Assembly (NCBI GenBank): GCA_050045915.1
Contig: JBNGCR010000003.1
Coordinates: 1-64,000, forward strand
Origin: Limnospira sp050045915
GTDB lineage: Bacteria > Cyanobacteriota > Cyanobacteriia > Cyanobacteriales > Microcoleaceae
Reading direction: 5' to 3'
Length of the DNA stretch: 64,000 bases
This document shows positions 7,230-15,710 of the stretch, piece after piece. Made by a program: the position numbers and the translations under genes. The notes below the pieces were generated by a model, which was not told the origin of the DNA, ran no database searches, and saw nothing but the letters and a program-made list of their open reading frames with translations. The stretch's first letter is position 1. Each line of letters begins with the position of its first letter.

Positions 7230-8111
7230 CTAATAGGTTTTCTGGCGAGTCGCCCAACGAGAAATAATGTTGGTCAGCAAGACCAAAAACACCAACACCA
7301 GGGAAGCGGCCCAGGCGAACTCTTGCAGCACCTTATCGAAGCCCCGGGCGAACTCGTAAATCAGATAGGCCAGGGAGGGCAGGGTCGGTGCGAAGGGACC
7401 TTTCGGCCAGTTGTTGGTGTAAATCACCGTGAACAGCAGCGGAGCCGTCTCTCCAGCCGCCCGAGCGATCGCCAAGGTCACGCCCGTCAGGATAGCGGGC
7501 AGTGCGGCGGGGAGCACCACTTTCAGAGCCGTCTGATAGTTGGAGGCCCCCACGCCCACGGACGCCCAGCGGACCTCCTGCGGCACAATTTGCAGTGCTT
7601 CGTCTGTCGTGCGGACGATGGTGGGCAACATCAACACCGACAGGGCGATCGCGCCGGCCATCACCGAAAAGCTCCCCGTCGTCAACACGATCAAACTGTA
7701 GGCAAATACCCCGGCGATGATGGACGGGACCCCGCTCAAAACGTTAGTGGCGAACCGAATCCACTGGGGCATCGGGCCCGTACCGAATTCCGAGAGGAAA
7801 ATCGCCGCCAGGACGCCGAAGGGGAGGGCGAGGGCGGTGGAGATCGCGACAACCATGATCGTCCCCAAAATGGCGCTGGCGATTCCCCCCTCGGTCTGTC
7901 CGGCGGTGGGGGGAAGTTGGGTAAACAGATCCAGATTAATACGAGCCGCCCCCTTAAGTAGGACGTACAACAAAACCGCGAACAGGGGAATCAGCGTGAT
8001 GACCAGACAGGCTCCGGCCACTCCGGTCATCACGGTACCGAATAGGGATTGGAAGCTTTTGGAGTTGCGGATCAGACTTCCGGCTTTAGCTTTTGCAACG
8101 GCGTTTGACAT
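7230..8111 (-). CDS. pstA: Phosphate ABC transporter permease PstA
   Basis: A 293-residue inner-membrane permease with about six hydrophobic segments and the cytoplasmic coupling-loop region VGVGASNYQTALKVVLPAAL (E-A-A-like loop: ...G.....G). The N-terminal region fits PstA. The ATG at 8111 (MSNAVAKAK) is chosen because the longer frame to 8240 would overlap pstC and adds a non-membrane leader. Lies 82 bp after pstC and 76 bp before pstB on the same strand. Forms the channel with PstC. Confidence 0.93.
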   Translation of the reverse strand: MSNAVAKAKAGSLIRNSKSFQSLFGTVMTGVAGACLVITLIPLFAVLLYVLLKGAARINLDLFTQLPPTAGQTEGGIASAILGTIMVVAISTALALPFGVLAAIFLSEFGTGPMPQWIRFATNVLSGVPSIIAGVFAYSLIVLTTGSFSVMAGAIALSVLMLPTIVRTTDEALQIVPQEVRWASVGVGASNYQTALKVVLPAALPAILTGVTLAIARAAGETAPLLFTVIYTNNWPKGPFAPTLPSLAYLIYEFARGFDKVLQEFAWAASLVLVFLVLLTNIISRWATRQKTY

Positions 8112-8193
8112 GATTAAAAACAAGTCAACTGAAAAAATCACGACATCGAGCAGATCGGCTGCGTTTTGGCGGTACACGGCCGAAATTGGTAAC

Positions 8194-9153
8194 TTATTGA
8201 TATTTAGCCTGGACTTGGTTGACGATCCACTGCGCCGCAATATTGACGAACAGGGTCAGGGTGAATAGAACCAATCCCGCATACATGAGAGCCGAAACTT
8301 GCAGTCCCGAGGCTTCCGGAAACTGGTTAGCGAGCAGGGAGGCGATCGTGTTGCCCGGTGCAAACAGAGAAATGCTGATTTTATTGGAGTTTCCGATGAT
8401 CATCGTGGCCGCCATCGTCTCTCCCATCGCCCGACCTAGACCCAACATCGTACCACCGATGATGCCGGAAAAGGCGGCAGGGATCAGGACTCGGAACATC
8501 GTCACCCAGCGGGTAGCCCCCAAACCGAGGGAGGCTTGGCGCAGATCGGGGGGCAAGCTGGCCAGGGAGTCCCGGGAAATAGCCGTGATGATCGGCAGGA
8601 CCATGATCGCCAACACCACCCCCGCCGGAAACATCCCCGGCCCGATCGGAGAGGTGCTAAAAAAGGGAATCCAGCCGAAGTTCTCAAACAAAAACATCTG
8701 GATCGGTCTGAGGAAGGGAATCAGCACAAAAATCCCCCACAGACCATAAACCACGCTGGGAATGGCGGCCAACAGTTCGACCAAAAATGTCAGGGGTGTC
8801 CGCAGGGCTAGGGGAATAAAATCTTCGCTCAGAAAGATCGCCGTCCCCACCCCCAGGGGAATGGCGATGACCAGGGCGATCAGGGAACTGATCAGCGTCC
8901 CGTAAATCATGGGCAGGGCGCCGTAATTTTCGTTCACGGGGTCCCAGGCGCTGTTGAATAAAAATCCCAAACCGAATCTTTGGAATGCCGGCCAGCTCTG
9001 TTGGGCGATCGGCAGGGCGATCAGAATCAGCAGGAGGATGATGCCCCAGGCAAAAAGGCGGGTCAGCCAGATAAAGCCGGTATCGAGATTTTTTTCGAGT
9101 TTCGATCGCGATTGGGAAATTCCTTCAGGGATTTGGGTAGGCGGTGAAACCAT
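8194..9153 (-). CDS. pstC: Phosphate ABC transporter permease PstC
   Basis: A 319-residue permease with about six membrane spans. PstC marks are the FNSAWDPVNENYGALPMIYG segment after the first span and the coupling loop ASLGLGATRWVTMFRVLIPA, followed by GRAMGETMAATMIIGNS. The cytoplasmic N-terminus is about 30 residues. It pairs with PstA to form the phosphate channel in the plasma membrane. The gene follows pstS after a gap of about 200 bp and precedes pstA in the same operon. Confidence 0.95.
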   Translation of the reverse strand: MVSPPTQIPEGISQSRSKLEKNLDTGFIWLTRLFAWGIILLLILIALPIAQQSWPAFQRFGLGFLFNSAWDPVNENYGALPMIYGTLISSLIALVIAIPLGVGTAIFLSEDFIPLALRTPLTFLVELLAAIPSVVYGLWGIFVLIPFLRPIQMFLFENFGWIPFFSTSPIGPGMFPAGVVLAIMVLPIITAISRDSLASLPPDLRQASLGLGATRWVTMFRVLIPAAFSGIIGGTMLGLGRAMGETMAATMIIGNSNKISISLFAPGNTIASLLANQFPEASGLQVSALMYAGLVLFTLTLFVNIAAQWIVNQVQAKYQ

Positions 9154-9354
9154 AATTCAAAATTTGCGTGCAGTTAAATATAGCGGTCGGAACATCTCAT
9201 GGCAGACCATGACCGGCAAATATGCCATTCGGCGATCGGCAATCGAGTTTGTGGTTTTGAGGGGAAGCGAGAGTGGCGTTCCCAGCTTCCCCAATTGCTA
9301 GGTGTCTTGATACATCCCGGAAAATACTCCGGAAATTGAGATCAGATGCGCCGA

Positions 9355-10479
9355 TTAATTAACGTTGATCGTGAAATCCGGGCTGATTTGATCGGCTTTC
9401 TCCGCCACTTTCTGGACGACGTTGGGCGGCAGGGGAATGTAGCCGAGATCCGGACTCACTTTCTGACCTTCCGTCAAACCGTACTGGATCATCGCTTCGA
9501 CGGCTCGGGCGACTTCCGGATCGGAATATTGTTGGTAGGCCAGTAACCAAGTGTACGTCACGATGGGATAAGAATCGGCTCCTTCGGGATCGGAGATAAA
9601 AGCCCGTAGGTCGTCGGGGAGGGTCACGGCTGCTAAGGTTTTGGAAGCGGCTTCGCTGGTGGGTTCGATGAAGTTGCCCTCTTGGTTTTCCAGGGCAGCC
9701 ATGTTCAGGCCGGCATTTTGGGCGAACCCATATTCGACGTAACCGATCGCACCGGAGGTCTGGTTGATTTGGGCCGTCACCCCGTCGTTTTTGGCGCCGC
9801 CGATGCCGGTGGGCCATTCGACGGTTTTGCCGTCACCCACCTGGTTGGCCCACTCATCGCTAATGGCGCTCAGGTGCATGGTGAAAACGCCGGTGGTGCC
9901 ACTGCCGTCGGAACGGTGGACGACGGTGATGGGCTGATCCGGAAGCTCAACACCCGGATTCGCCTCGGCAATTCTGGGGTCGTTCCAATTGGTGATGTTA
10001 CCCAAGAAAATGTCTACATATACATCCCGGGGCAACTGCAAGTTTTCGACCCCATCCAAATTGTAGGCCAAAACGATGCTTCCGGCGGTCATCGGCAGCA
10101 TATAGACCCCCCGTTCGACCTTGGCGATTTCATCGTCTTTCATCGCCACGTCGCTGGCCCCAAAGTTGACGAGCCCCTGGGTAAAGCGTTCGACCCCTGC
10201 ACCACTCCCCACCGACTGATAGTCAATTTGCAGGTTGGGGACGCCCTGGCTGATTTCTTGGAACCAACGCTGGTAGAGGGGGGCGGGGAAGGATGCTCCG
10301 GCACCGACGATATCGACCTGTTGGTTGAGGCTGATCAGTTCCGCAGAAGGAGTCCCCGTATCGGTACCACCAGCCACTGGGGTGTCGGTTCCGCCGCCAC
10401 CACAGGCGGCTAATCCTGTGGTCAGAGCCACCGCAAACAGTTTGGAAACTAAATGAATCGAAGTTCGAGGAAACAGCAT
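9355..10479 (-). CDS. pstS: Phosphate-binding lipoprotein PstS
   Basis: A 374-residue periplasmic phosphate-binding protein. A signal peptide ends in the lipobox LAAC (about residues 22-26), so the mature protein is probably lipid-anchored. Phosphate-ligand regions are visible: VGAGASFPAPLYQRW, the YQSVGSGAGVERFTQG segment and VVHRSDGSGTTGVFT. Periplasmic partner of PstCAB. First gene of the operon, with a PHO box about 60 bp upstream of its start. A glycine/threonine-rich linker follows the lipobox. Length is usual for cyanobacterial PstS. Confidence 0.96.
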   Translation of the reverse strand: MLFPRTSIHLVSKLFAVALTTGLAACGGGGTDTPVAGGTDTGTPSAELISLNQQVDIVGAGASFPAPLYQRWFQEISQGVPNLQIDYQSVGSGAGVERFTQGLVNFGASDVAMKDDEIAKVERGVYMLPMTAGSIVLAYNLDGVENLQLPRDVYVDIFLGNITNWNDPRIAEANPGVELPDQPITVVHRSDGSGTTGVFTMHLSAISDEWANQVGDGKTVEWPTGIGGAKNDGVTAQINQTSGAIGYVEYGFAQNAGLNMAALENQEGNFIEPTSEAASKTLAAVTLPDDLRAFISDPEGADSYPIVTYTWLLAYQQYSDPEVARAVEAMIQYGLTEGQKVSPDLGYIPLPPNVVQKVAEKADQISPDFTINVN

Positions 10480-10536
10480 ACAGTTCAGAGATTATGACTA
10501 ATGATGACGATAGCTAACCTAGAGGATATCGTTTTA

Positions 10537-10566
10537 TTAACAGTTCAAGGTAAAGGAAAGGTTAAC
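10537..10566 (-). promoter_or_regulatory. PHO box upstream of pstS
   Basis: Read on the minus strand: GTTAACCT, TTC, CTTTACCT, TGA, ACTGTTAA. These are three 8-bp direct-repeat units with 3-bp spacers; the first two fit the cyanobacterial PHO box consensus (C/T)TTAACC(T/A) well and the third is weaker. The spacing (11-bp periodicity) is that bound by SphR/PhoB-type regulators. It begins 58 bases upstream of the pstS start codon, so phosphate-starvation induction is likely. Confidence 0.75.
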
Positions 10567-10813
10567 GATTCCCAGCAATTGAGAATCAATTGAAAATTGT
10601 GATCGGCCGGGAATGCACGGAGCCGATGTTTTGTCTGAACAATGAACTTTTTGGGGCTTGATTTCTCTCCAAACGGGGCTCGGAGCCTTTCCACTTCTTG
10701 AGAAATTTTTTAGATGTTGCCGGCGGGCCTCCGGTGCCGACGGATTGAGGGGGCGATCGCAATAGTGGTAAGATAGCGAAATTCAGGATCGTCAAGCAGT
10801 TCAAGGTTTCAAC

Positions 10814-11953
10814 GTGGTTCAAGCACCGCCATCAACCAACCGTCAATCTCAACTCCCCCCCCAGCATGGGGGGCAGCTTCGGCAGTGGCTCGACTCCCTG
10901 GCCGATCGCATCATCGCCGGCGATCGCATCGGCCGTCCCGAAGCGATCGCCCTGACCGAAATCGAGGGAAACGACAACATCCTGATGCTGTGCGAAGTCG
11001 CCGATCGCGTGCGCCAAGCCTGTTGCGGCAACACCGTCGATCTGTGCAGCATCGTCAATATCAAGTCCGGGAACTGTTCGGAAAATTGCAGTTTCTGTTC
11101 CCAGTCCGCCCACCATCCCGGCGAAAACTCCCCCGTCTACGGGATGAAATCCCCCGAAGAGATCCTCGCCCAGGCCAAAGCCGCCGCAGAAGCGGGGGCG
11201 AAACGGTTCTGTCTGGTTTCTCAAGGGCGGGGTATCAAGTACAACAGCCCCAAATCCTCCGAATTTGAACAAATTTTGGAGACGGTGCGGCGCATCCAGG
11301 CCGAAACCGCCATCAAACCCTGCTGCGCCCTCGGCGAAATCACCCGGGAACAGGCCGAAGCCCTCGCCGAGGCGGGGGTGACTCGCTACAATCACAATCT
11401 AGAATCCTCCGAAAACTTCTACTCCAACATCGTCACCACCCACACCTGGGGCGATCGCGTCGAAACGGTGAAAAACCTGAAGGCGGCCGGCATCCAAGCC
11501 TGTACGGGGGGAATTATCGGTATGGGAGAAAGCTGGGCAGACCGGGTTGACCTGGCCCTAGCCCTGCGGGAGTTAGAAGTGGAGTCCGTGCCCATCAACC
11601 TCCTCAATCCCCGGGAGGGAACTCCTTTGGGCGATCGCCCCCGCCTCGACCCCTACGACGCCCTCAAGGCGATTGCCATCTTCCGCCTCATCCTCCCCGA
11701 ACAAATTTTGCGGTACGCCGGCGGACGGGAAGCGGTGATGGGAGAACTACAGGGGTTAGGATTGAAATCGGGGATCAACGCCATGCTCATCGGCCACTAT
11801 CTGACCACGATGGGACAGCCCCCCGATCGCGATCGGGCCATGCTGGAATCCCTGGGACTACAAGGCGGAGAAGCCCCGGTTCCCGGACAGCGGGGGACTG
11901 CCCCGGCATCGTCGCATCCCACTCAAACCTCAGTCGAACCCCGTGAAACTTGA
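10814..11953 (+). CDS. bioB: Biotin synthase BioB
   Basis: A 379-residue radical-SAM enzyme inserting sulfur into dethiobiotin in the last step of biotin synthesis. The [4Fe-4S]/SAM motif is C-S-E-N-C-S-F-C-S-Q-S; the conserved [2Fe-2S] ligand region includes YNHNLESSENFYSNI, and GGIIGMGE and NLLNPREGTPL are BioB marks. GTG start at 10814. The last 40 residues are a proline/glycine-rich extension not needed for the barrel. bioY starts inside its stop codon (TTGA overlap), so the two are translationally coupled. Confidence 0.96.
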   Translation: MVQAPPSTNRQSQLPPQHGGQLRQWLDSLADRIIAGDRIGRPEAIALTEIEGNDNILMLCEVADRVRQACCGNTVDLCSIVNIKSGNCSENCSFCSQSAHHPGENSPVYGMKSPEEILAQAKAAAEAGAKRFCLVSQGRGIKYNSPKSSEFEQILETVRRIQAETAIKPCCALGEITREQAEALAEAGVTRYNHNLESSENFYSNIVTTHTWGDRVETVKNLKAAGIQACTGGIIGMGESWADRVDLALALRELEVESVPINLLNPREGTPLGDRPRLDPYDALKAIAIFRLILPEQILRYAGGREAVMGELQGLGLKSGINAMLIGHYLTTMGQPPDRDRAMLESLGLQGGEAPVPGQRGTAPASSHPTQTSVEPRET

Positions 11954-12534
11954 TACCTCCCGTTGAATTTTTGTGGGCCATCATCGGCGTTTTGTTGACC
12001 ATCGGCGGCACCTTCCTGGAGGCATTTGTCACCGATCCGGCTTCCCTTTGGAACCCGCAAAATGTTCAAGTCCACTCCCTCGGCGTCACCTACCAAATCG
12101 GGGCGGTTCTCCTCGTCGGCTGCATGGGGGGAAAAAATGCCGCCGCCATGTCCCAAATCGCCTATCTCGCCCTGGGTTTGACCGTCTTACCCGTCTTTTC
12201 CCAGGGGGGCGGCTTTGGCTACCTGGCTGAACCGACCTTCGGCTACCTGCTGGGCTTCGTTCCCGGCGGGTGGGTCTGCGGCTTGTTGGCCTTTCGCAAT
12301 CCCCCCAAGTTAGAATTGCTGGCATTCAGTTGTCTGTGCGGCTTGGCGATCATCCACGTCGTCGGCATCCTCTATTTGGTGGCAACCCATTTGATTCAAG
12401 ATGCCGGCGATCGCCTCGTCCCCCTGATGGAAGCGATCGACAGCTACTCCATCGCCCCCCTGGCGGGTCAGTTAGCCGTCGCCTGCGCGGTTACGGTTCT
12501 GTCCTACGTCCTGCGAGGATTGATGTTCTACTGA
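11950..12534 (+). CDS. bioY: Biotin transporter S component BioY
   Basis: A 194-residue integral membrane protein of the ECF transporter substrate-binding type. BioY features include a repeated Gly-rich membrane segment FGYLAEPTFGYLLGFVPGGW, which matches the family's G-x-L-x-x-P-T-x-G-Y-L-x-G-F signature. About six hydrophobic segments. TTG start at 11950 overlaps the bioB stop by four bases. Together the pair provides biotin by synthesis and by uptake. No ECF energising genes are in the window. Confidence 0.9.
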   Translation: MIPPVEFLWAIIGVLLTIGGTFLEAFVTDPASLWNPQNVQVHSLGVTYQIGAVLLVGCMGGKNAAAMSQIAYLALGLTVLPVFSQGGGFGYLAEPTFGYLLGFVPGGWVCGLLAFRNPPKLELLAFSCLCGLAIIHVVGILYLVATHLIQDAGDRLVPLMEAIDSYSIAPLAGQLAVACAVTVLSYVLRGLMFY

Positions 12535-12565
12535 TTCGCACTGATTTTCAAATTCAGACGTCCTG

Positions 12566-13093
12566 ATGGGATTTAAAAAAAACTCGATTTTCTGGATAGC
12601 CGCCGCCGTCAGTTTGGCGATCGATCACCTAACCAAATTCTGGGTTCTACAGACCTTTGAACTGACAACCCCCCCCGAAACCCTACCGATTTGGCCGGGA
12701 GTTTTCCACTTGACCTATGTGGTGAATACGGGGGCGGCTTTCAGTTTGTTCAGCAACGGCGGCGTCTACTGGCTACGGTGGCTGTCCCTGGCGGTCAGTT
12801 TGGGGTTAATGGCGGCGGCTTGGTTGGGCCCACGCTTCGATCGCTGGGAACAAATAGGTTACGGCTTGATTCTGGGGGGGGCGCTGGGGAACGGCATCGA
12901 TCGCTTCCTGGCCGGTCATGTGGTCGATTTTTTGGATTTTCGGCTGATTCAATTTCCCATCTTCAACCTGGCCGATGTCTCCATCAATCTCGGCATTTTA
13001 TGCTTGCTAATCTCTAGCTTTTTTGATACCCGAAATCCTCCCCGAGGTCGCTCCTCCAACACCACCCCGGACAGCGGATCACAAAATAAATAG
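12566..13093 (+). CDS. lspA: Prolipoprotein signal peptidase (SPase II)
   Basis: A 175-residue membrane aspartyl protease that removes the signal peptide of lipoproteins after lipidation. Four hydrophobic segments; the conserved region VVNTGAAFSLF (NTGAAF motif), the G-N-x-x-D-R motif GNGIDRF with the first catalytic Asp, VVDFLDF, and FNLADVSIN with the second catalytic Asp are all present. It follows bioY by 31 bp and is probably in the same transcript. Clients in this window include PstS and the acidic repeat lipoprotein at 28780-30809. Confidence 0.95.
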   Translation: MGFKKNSIFWIAAAVSLAIDHLTKFWVLQTFELTTPPETLPIWPGVFHLTYVVNTGAAFSLFSNGGVYWLRWLSLAVSLGLMAAAWLGPRFDRWEQIGYGLILGGALGNGIDRFLAGHVVDFLDFRLIQFPIFNLADVSINLGILCLLISSFFDTRNPPRGRSSNTTPDSGSQNK

Positions 13094-13142
13094 GCAAAAG
13101 GGAAAACCCGACTCCCGACTCCCTGCTTCCCCTTAACTCAAT

Positions 13143-13622
13143 TCAAGAAGAAGAGTCCGGAGACGTAGTGGGTGCGGAAGCGGGGGCAGATTCCCTTAAA
13201 TAGCTGCCGGCTTCCCCCTGCCGTTTTGGGCGTCCCCTGCGGGTGAGATCCGGGGCGGTGGCCGTTTTAATCGCGGTTTGAACGCCGGCAGAATTGCCGG
13301 TGTCGCCGTCGCCGATCCGGGCGATCGCTTCCCCCGTCAAGATGTCGATATCGGCCGTCTTTTCGGCCTCTGCAGGGGCGATATCGTAAGCGCTAAAATC
13401 GATTTCGCCATTTTTAAAGAGTAGAATTTCGTCGGCCGACCGGCTCCAATTTTTTCGCCAAGACCGGGCGATGCGATCGCCGAAAGAGGTGTCAAGCCCA
13501 GATTCATCCCCTTCAATTTCGGAATGGGTAGCCGAGCCGAGCCGATCTGAATTCCAATTGTATTCGTTATTTTGATACCCGTCAAAGTTGAGAGTTTCTT
13601 CAATAGCATCTGCGTATAACAT
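13143..13622 (-). CDS. Hypothetical protein with a PDLT-GRP motif
   Basis: A 159-residue soluble, acidic protein with no recognised family. The first half has aromatic/Asn-rich sequence (NFDGYQNNEYNWNSDR) and DRIARSWRKNWSRSADEILL. Towards the C-terminus it carries APDLTRRGRPKRQGEAGSYL, followed by a Ser/Pro/Ala-rich tail. The motif P-D-L-T-x-x-G-R-P-x-x-Q recurs in the next three genes on the same strand (13812-14624, 15099-15296, 15367-15537). ATG at 13622; weak ribosome-binding site. Shared motif and clustering suggest a joint role, which is unknown. Confidence 0.65.
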   Translation of the reverse strand: MLYADAIEETLNFDGYQNNEYNWNSDRLGSATHSEIEGDESGLDTSFGDRIARSWRKNWSRSADEILLFKNGEIDFSAYDIAPAEAEKTADIDILTGEAIARIGDGDTGNSAGVQTAIKTATAPDLTRRGRPKRQGEAGSYLRESAPASAPTTSPDSSS

Positions 13623-13733
13623 GACTCTACCCCTTGATTTTCGGCCCTGTGATTGTGGTCTGATATCGGACTGAACTCGATGTTAATGTTGACCACACAC
13701 AAAAAAGGAGAGGTTCCGGAGAATCTCCATCAA

Positions 13734-13766
13734 ATTAAAAGCGATCGCCTCAATTGGCGATCGCTT
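13734..13766 (-). terminator. Terminator downstream of the DUF928 gene
   Basis: On the minus strand, GCGATCGCC and its complement GGCGATCGC form a 9-bp stem around a 6-base loop, with a further AA/TT pair, followed by TTTTAATTT. The stem arms are HIP1 octamers. Ends transcription of 13812-14624 before the next minus-strand gene. Confidence 0.65.
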
Positions 13767-13811
13767 CATGCTCCAATCCTGGAATTTTAATGAGTGATTG
13801 ACATCCTCCCC

Positions 13812-14624
13812 TCAACGTTCCTGTTTCTCCTCCACAAAACAACACTCGACGATTGGCTCGGTGACGATGTCGGCGAGTTCCACATCCGAGAGCAAACTTT
13901 TCCAATCAGCGGCGAACGTCGGGTCGCCGGGGTTGCTGCGGTTCAGATCGGCGACGAGGGTGAGGGCATCGTACCAGAAACCGTGTTCGGCGTAGGCGAT
14001 CGCCCGTTCTCTCGCAGTCGTCGTGGCTTCGAGATCCCGTTCCAGGTCGTCCGGGACTTTTCGGCGAATGATACCGCCCGCGATGGTCGCATTCGGCTGG
14101 CCGCCGAGCGGAGTTGCCATCGGATCGATACAGTAGAATTCCAAATACCAATCGTAAGTTTTGCCAACTTCGAGTTCCGGGACACTCTCCGGGAGAGCAA
14201 CCCCGATGATACCGGGCAGTGAAGCCGGGGCTTTCATCATTTTTTCATAGATGATCGCCACCGACCCGTCTTCCCGAATCTCCATCAACATAAAATTCAA
14301 CGTATCGAAATCTTCCTCGCCGTAAGGGATCGAAAACCAAAACGTGGGGTGTCCCGCGTCGGTCCATCCGACATAGGAGGGCGGTACAAGCGGCGAGACT
14401 TCTTTGGACGAAATCTTGCAGCTTCCCCGGGTAGCGGTGTCCGTATGTCCTTGGGTCGGGCGTCCCTCCCCCGTCAGATCCGGGGCATTAAAACGAACGG
14501 GATCGAACTGGGAATCGACGTTCGGGGTGGAAGTGGGTCGCGTGTCTTGAGCGACAATGGGACTGCCGATGGTGCTGATGAGAAGACTCCCCATCAGAAA
14601 AATAGTATATCCAAAACGCTTCAT
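13812..14624 (-). CDS. DUF928 family secreted protein with PDLT-GRP motif
   Basis: A 270-residue protein. Signal peptide MKRFGYTIFLMGSLLISTIG with cleavage after about SPIVAQ. Directly after it comes NAPDLTGEGRPTQ, then TRGSC, and the DUF928 core: LVPPSYVGWTDAGHPTFWF, SIPYGEEDFDTLNFMLME, YDWYLEFYCID and a helical end ERAIAYAEHGFWYDALTLVA. DUF928 proteins are common in filamentous cyanobacteria, often near CHAT/TPR or haemagglutinin-type genes; function unknown. ATG 14624 is preferred over TTG 14651, as a GGAAAGGGG site and the signal peptide fit it. Middle member of the PDLT-GRP gene cluster. Confidence 0.85.
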   Translation of the reverse strand: MKRFGYTIFLMGSLLISTIGSPIVAQDTRPTSTPNVDSQFDPVRFNAPDLTGEGRPTQGHTDTATRGSCKISSKEVSPLVPPSYVGWTDAGHPTFWFSIPYGEEDFDTLNFMLMEIREDGSVAIIYEKMMKAPASLPGIIGVALPESVPELEVGKTYDWYLEFYCIDPMATPLGGQPNATIAGGIIRRKVPDDLERDLEATTTARERAIAYAEHGFWYDALTLVADLNRSNPGDPTFAADWKSLLSDVELADIVTEPIVECCFVEEKQER

Positions 14625-14720
14625 TGTGATTTTCCCCTTTCCTCGTCTCAACCTCTACAAAATTGATCGTTTCCTCTCCGGAGTTTCGGACTCGCGATCG
14701 ATGTGCCGTCGCGGGCAGTC

Positions 14721-14810
14721 TCATCTCAAGTCCGTTTGAATACTTACACAATCGTTCGAGAAAAGGCAAGAGGCAAGAGGCAAGAGGCAAAACTTTGGAG
14801 CCGCTTCATG
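14721..14810 (-). repeat. Dispersed repeat, copy 2 (inverted)
   Basis: Reverse complement of the repeat that interrupts vapC at 4776-4893. It has the GAAGCGGCT part, three TTGCCTC units, CTTTTCTCGAACGATTGTG and GTAAGTATTCAAACGGACTTG. It sits between the DUF928 gene and the small tandem genes. The rest of 14811-15013 holds no recognisable gene. Confidence 0.8.
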
Positions 14811-15013
14811 AGGGGCAAGGAAAACCGGGAATTATAATGGCTTTTTTTAGTCTAAATCACACTTGTTAATCTACCATAATTAAGGAAATAAAGAGGGAGA
14901 TTTTTGGGAATAAAAAGGTATTTTAAATTGCAAAAAACTGGGTTCTTATCTTCTATGAACAGTTGTCCTCGTCACCTCCGACATTTAACCAAGAATGAAA
15001 CAGCCCTGCCATG

Positions 15014-15038
15014 AAAAAGGGGGCGCGATCGCGCCCCC
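15014..15038 (-). terminator. Terminator after the small PDLT-GRP gene
   Basis: A perfect palindrome GGGGGCGCGATCGCGCCCCC (15019-15038) followed on the minus strand by TTTTT (15014-15018). Classic intrinsic terminator, positioned 60 bp after the stop of 15099-15296. Confidence 0.8.
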
Positions 15039-15098
15039 AGGAATTTAGCCCAATTGTTGATGGGAAAGTGTCGATTTCGAGTCCCGACCGGCGAAAAT

Positions 15099-15296
15099 CT
15101 AAGTCAGGCCGCGGCTGCCGGTGCCCGTTTGGTTTCCGGGACGACCTTTGGCGGTCAGGTCGGGGTTTCCCCGGTATGAAACATCCGTTTCGGCGACATC
15201 TGAGAGGCGCGGGTCTGTCGTATCGGGACGGGTGTCGGCGGATTGTTCCAATTCTTTTTCCAATTCTTTAAAATCGCGATCGCTCTTAGATTTCAT
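15099..15296 (-). CDS. Small PDLT-GRP protein A, 65 residues
   Basis: Starts MKSKSDRDFKELEKELEQSA, an acidic helix, then a Thr/Asp-rich linker, then NPDLTAKGRPGNQTGTGSRG and ends LT. It shares both the start (MKSKSDR-x-F-K) and the motif (PDLT-x2-GRP-x2-Q-T) with the next gene upstream, 70 bp away. The DNA upstream of both starts is also conserved (GAAGGAGAAAC, then C and a further base, then GATG), so both have the same GGAG ribosome-binding site. No signal peptide, no Cys. The end GTGSRGLT resembles the DUF928 region just after its own copy of the motif (TRGSC). Function unknown. Confidence 0.75.
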   Translation of the reverse strand: MKSKSDRDFKELEKELEQSADTRPDTTDPRLSDVAETDVSYRGNPDLTAKGRPGNQTGTGSRGLT

Positions 15297-15366
15297 CGAG
15301 TTTCTCCTTCAAGGTCAGTTCGTCGGAATTGTCACTCCTCGTAGCCGAATGTCAGTCGATTTTGAC

Positions 15367-15537
15367 TTAATGTTGCCGGTGGGGAAACTGTGGGTCATTT
15401 CGGCGGTCGGAGGGATTTTGCCACAAATAGCTGCTGGTGTCGGTTTGTTGGCTGGGGCGACCCCGTCCGGTCAGGTCCGGGCGGACATTTGGGGGTTGTC
15501 CGAAACCTTTGAAGTTGCGATCGCTCTTAGATTTCAT
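15367..15537 (-). CDS. Small PDLT-GRP protein B, 56 residues
   Basis: Too short to stand out by length, but real by comparison with its tandem neighbour: MKSKSDRNFKGFGQPPNVRP, then DLTGRGRPSQQTDTSSYLWQ, then a His/Arg/Asn-rich tail ending HRQH. The stop is at 15367-15369. GGAG lies 6-9 bases before the ATG. The acidic helix of protein A is mostly missing, and only the seven-residue start and the motif are kept. This conservation pattern suggests that the motif and the first residues carry the function. First gene of the minus-strand cluster; divergent from the FAD monooxygenase gene. Confidence 0.75.
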   Translation of the reverse strand: MKSKSDRNFKGFGQPPNVRPDLTGRGRPSQQTDTSSYLWQNPSDRRNDPQFPHRQH

Positions 15538-15710
15538 CGGGTTTCTCCTTCAAGTGCAGATCAATGTGGGTGGGGGTCGCAACCCCTCACACCCTGATTA
15601 GGATCGGAGTCGCCGGATTATGCGGGGAGATGCCCTGCCAATTTTCGGCTTCGGTGTCACAATACGATCGGTATAGATTTCTGAAGACGGATTTATTATC
15701 CTTTCCATCC

